A stretch of DNA of 64,000 nucleotides, taken from positions 1-64,000 of the forward strand of contig NZ_JAFFZN010000034.1 of assembly GCF_017676385.1 (NCBI RefSeq), given 5' to 3'. Numbering within the stretch: position 1 is the first letter of the stretch; the number at the start of each line of letters is the position of its first letter. The notes below the pieces were generated by a model. It ran no database searches and was not told the DNA's origin. It saw nothing but the letters and a program-made list of their open reading frames with translations. The translations under genes and the position numbers were made by a program. Below are positions 62,430 to 64,000 of this stretch, one piece after another. This stretch comes from Streptomyces spirodelae (GTDB taxonomy: Bacteria > Actinomycetota > Actinomycetes > Streptomycetales > Streptomycetaceae).

Positions 62430-62761
62430 CCGCTGCCCGACTGTCCAGCCGCCGTCCGACCCGTCCCGTACCGGAGACCCCTGCCGGAGTCCCGTAGGAC
62501 CGGCCGATCAGTCATGCCCGCGACCCCAGGGGCCCGGGTCGTGGCCCGCACCGCTCGACCGGGCAACCCGGAGCCCGGCCGGGGTAGTTGCCACGGACCG
62601 CAAGGCGCGCGAGGGCGAGCCGTTAGTGTGGGGCCGTCCGCGACGCACCGCCCCGCCAAGGGCGCTGCGTTCACCGCTCCGATACGCGTCTTCCGGGGGC
62701 TTGCAGCCAGACCGCGGCACTGCCGCGAGGCCCCGGCACCCCGGGGAGGGCCCCTACCTCG
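62430..62761. other. Intergenic region between whiB and a glycosyltransferase
   Basis: 332 GC-rich bases. I see no hairpin longer than 8 pairs, no small gene with a ribosome site and no repeat. Confidence 0.5.
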
Positions 62762-64000
62762 ATGTCCGTGCACAGCCACATGGCGGCCCACTACGAGGCG
62801 GCCGCAGCAGGGTTGGCCACTGTGGAGCCACCCGAGTTCCCCCGGCACGTCGTCACCGCCGTCATCGTCGCCCACGACGGCGCCCGCTGGCTGCCCGACG
62901 CGCTGAGCGGGCTGCTGGAGCAGAGCCGCCCGGTGCAGAACATCGTCGCTGCGGACACCGGCAGCGCGGACGACTCGGCGCAGCTGCTGACCGAAGCGCT
63001 CGGCGCCGAGCGCGTCCTGCACATGGCGCGGCGCACCGGGTTCGGCACCGCCGTCGAGGAGGCAGCCCGCACGGCGCGCTGGCTCACCCCCGACGACCTG
63101 CCCTACCTCAAGCGGCCCAGCGGCTGGGACCCGGTCAACCGCACCTGGCGCGACGACGCCTACGACCTGCCCGAGCTGCCCTACGGCGAGCCCGTGCAGT
63201 GGCTGTGGCTGCTGCACGACGACTGCGCGCCCGAGCCCGACACCCTGGCGCAGCTGCTGCGCGTCGTGGACGCCGACCCGTCGGTCACCGTCACAGGACC
63301 CAAGCTGCGCAGCTGGTACGACCAGCGGCAGCTGCTGGAGGCGGGCGTGACCATCGCGCACAGCGGCCGCCGCTGGACGGGCATCGAACGCCGCGAACAG
63401 GACCAGGGCCAGCACGACCAGGTGCGCCCCGTGCTGTCCGTCTCGACCGCCGGGATGCTCATCCGCCGCGACGTCTTCGAACAGCTCGGCGGATTCGACC
63501 GCCGGCTGCCCCTGATGCGCGACGACGTCGACCTGTGCTGGCGCGCCCAGGCAGCCGGGCACCGGGTGCTGACCGCGCCGGACGCCGTGATGCGGCACGC
63601 CGAGGCCGCTTCACGGGAGCGCCGTCCCGTCGACTGTGTCGGCCGTGCCAGCCGCGGCGGCGCCAGCCCGCACCGCGTCGACAAGGCGGGCGCCGTCTAC
63701 ACGCTGCTCGCCAACATGCCGGGCGCACTGCTGCCATGGGTGCTGCTGCGCCTCGTCGTCGGAACCCTGTTGCGCACTCTCGCCTACCTGGTCGGCAAGG
63801 TGCCCCGGCAGGCACTGGACGAGATCGCCGGACTCTCCGGCACCCTGCTGCGCGGCGGGAGCATCCTGACCGCACGCCGCAAACGGGGCAGGCCCGCCGT
63901 CCCGCACAAGGAACTGCGGTCTCTCTTCCCGCCTCCCGGTGCCACCGTGCGGGCGACCCTGGAACAGGTCACCAGCAACTTCACCGGGCGCTCTGAGCCC
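62762..64000 (+). CDS. Family 2 glycosyltransferase, membrane-associated, partial at window end
   Basis: 413 codons without a stop; the gene runs out of the window. MSVHSHMAAHYEAAAAGLAT leads into a GT-A domain (VVTAVIVAHDGARWLPDALSG, VAADTGSADDSAQLL, WLWLLHDDCAPEPDTLAQLL with the Asp pair, DVDLCWRAQAAGHRV), then hydrophobic stretches (LLANMPGALLPWVLLRLVVG) that should become membrane helices. Its acceptor is unknown; such Streptomyces proteins next to whiB are thought to act on envelope polymers. GGGGAGGG lies upstream of the ATG. Confidence 0.9.
   Translation, partial: MSVHSHMAAHYEAAAAGLATVEPPEFPRHVVTAVIVAHDGARWLPDALSGLLEQSRPVQNIVAADTGSADDSAQLLTEALGAERVLHMARRTGFGTAVEEAARTARWLTPDDLPYLKRPSGWDPVNRTWRDDAYDLPELPYGEPVQWLWLLHDDCAPEPDTLAQLLRVVDADPSVTVTGPKLRSWYDQRQLLEAGVTIAHSGRRWTGIERREQDQGQHDQVRPVLSVSTAGMLIRRDVFEQLGGFDRRLPLMRDDVDLCWRAQAAGHRVLTAPDAVMRHAEAASRERRPVDCVGRASRGGASPHRVDKAGAVYTLLANMPGALLPWVLLRLVVGTLLRTLAYLVGKVPRQALDEIAGLSGTLLRGGSILTARRKRGRPAVPHKELRSLFPPPGATVRATLEQVTSNFTGRSEP

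Overview
The window is chromosomal DNA of a Streptomyces or close relative. Evidence: very high G+C, frequent GTG and TTG starts, long perfect stem-loop terminators, a WhiB protein, several Lcp (LytR-CpsA-Psr) proteins, actinobacterial coenzyme F420 genes, and a SigB/SigF-type sigma factor beside an anti-anti-sigma protein and an anti-sigma-like ATPase. The gene order matches what I remember of the Streptomyces coelicolor neighbourhood between whiB and the hut genes. No rRNA, tRNA or CRISPR array was seen.

Layout, left to right. 0-8.8 kb: small conserved proteins, a thiolase, an SGNH-type hydrolase, cystathionine beta-synthase, an RpiR-type regulator and a GNAT acetyltransferase. 8.8-10.4 kb: the one clear mobile element, an IS200/IS605-type insertion with a decayed TnpA and an intact TnpB; its right end supplies the stop codon of the next gene. 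10.4-15 kb: DinB-like protein, two VOC/stress-type enzymes, a PP2C-like protein, an aldo/keto reductase and a DJ-1-type protein. 15-20.6 kb: a tightly coupled histidine-utilisation operon (hutU, an M20 amidohydrolase, hutF, hutI) behind a promoter with an overlapping dyad. 20.6-25.2 kb: a serine hydrolase, a truncated AraC regulator, and a sigma factor / STAS / ATPase partner-switching module.

25.4-28.3 kb: three coupled cell-surface genes (LPXTG protein plus two membrane-anchored extracellular proteins) that resemble WxL-type loci of Firmicutes. 28.3-33 kb: a POT peptide transporter divergent from an OmpR/histidine kinase pair, then a GtrA membrane protein. 33-39.5 kb: purK-purE-dipeptidase, and a large Tat-exported amidohydrolase fusion. 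39.6-43.5 kb: acyl-CoA dehydrogenase, a nucleotide-sugar dehydrogenase, and a divergent CGNR regulator/VOC pair with a nested operator. 43.5-57.3 kb: an envelope-glycopolymer region with five Lcp transferase genes, a family 2 glycosyltransferase, a peptidoglycan amidase and an NDP-sugar pyrophosphorylase. 57.3-64 kb: a DNA glycosylase, the F420 genes fbiB and fbiA, cysteine dioxygenase with a possible cysteine-rich leader ORF, whiB, and a glycosyltransferase cut by the window edge.

The most unusual items are the TnpB element whose presumed guide matches the 3' end of the gene it abuts, the nested dyad between the CGNR and VOC genes, the WxL-like surface trio, the five-gene Lcp cluster, and the cysteine-rich leader ORF before cysteine dioxygenase. 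All functional calls come from reading the sequence and family knowledge; no database search was run.
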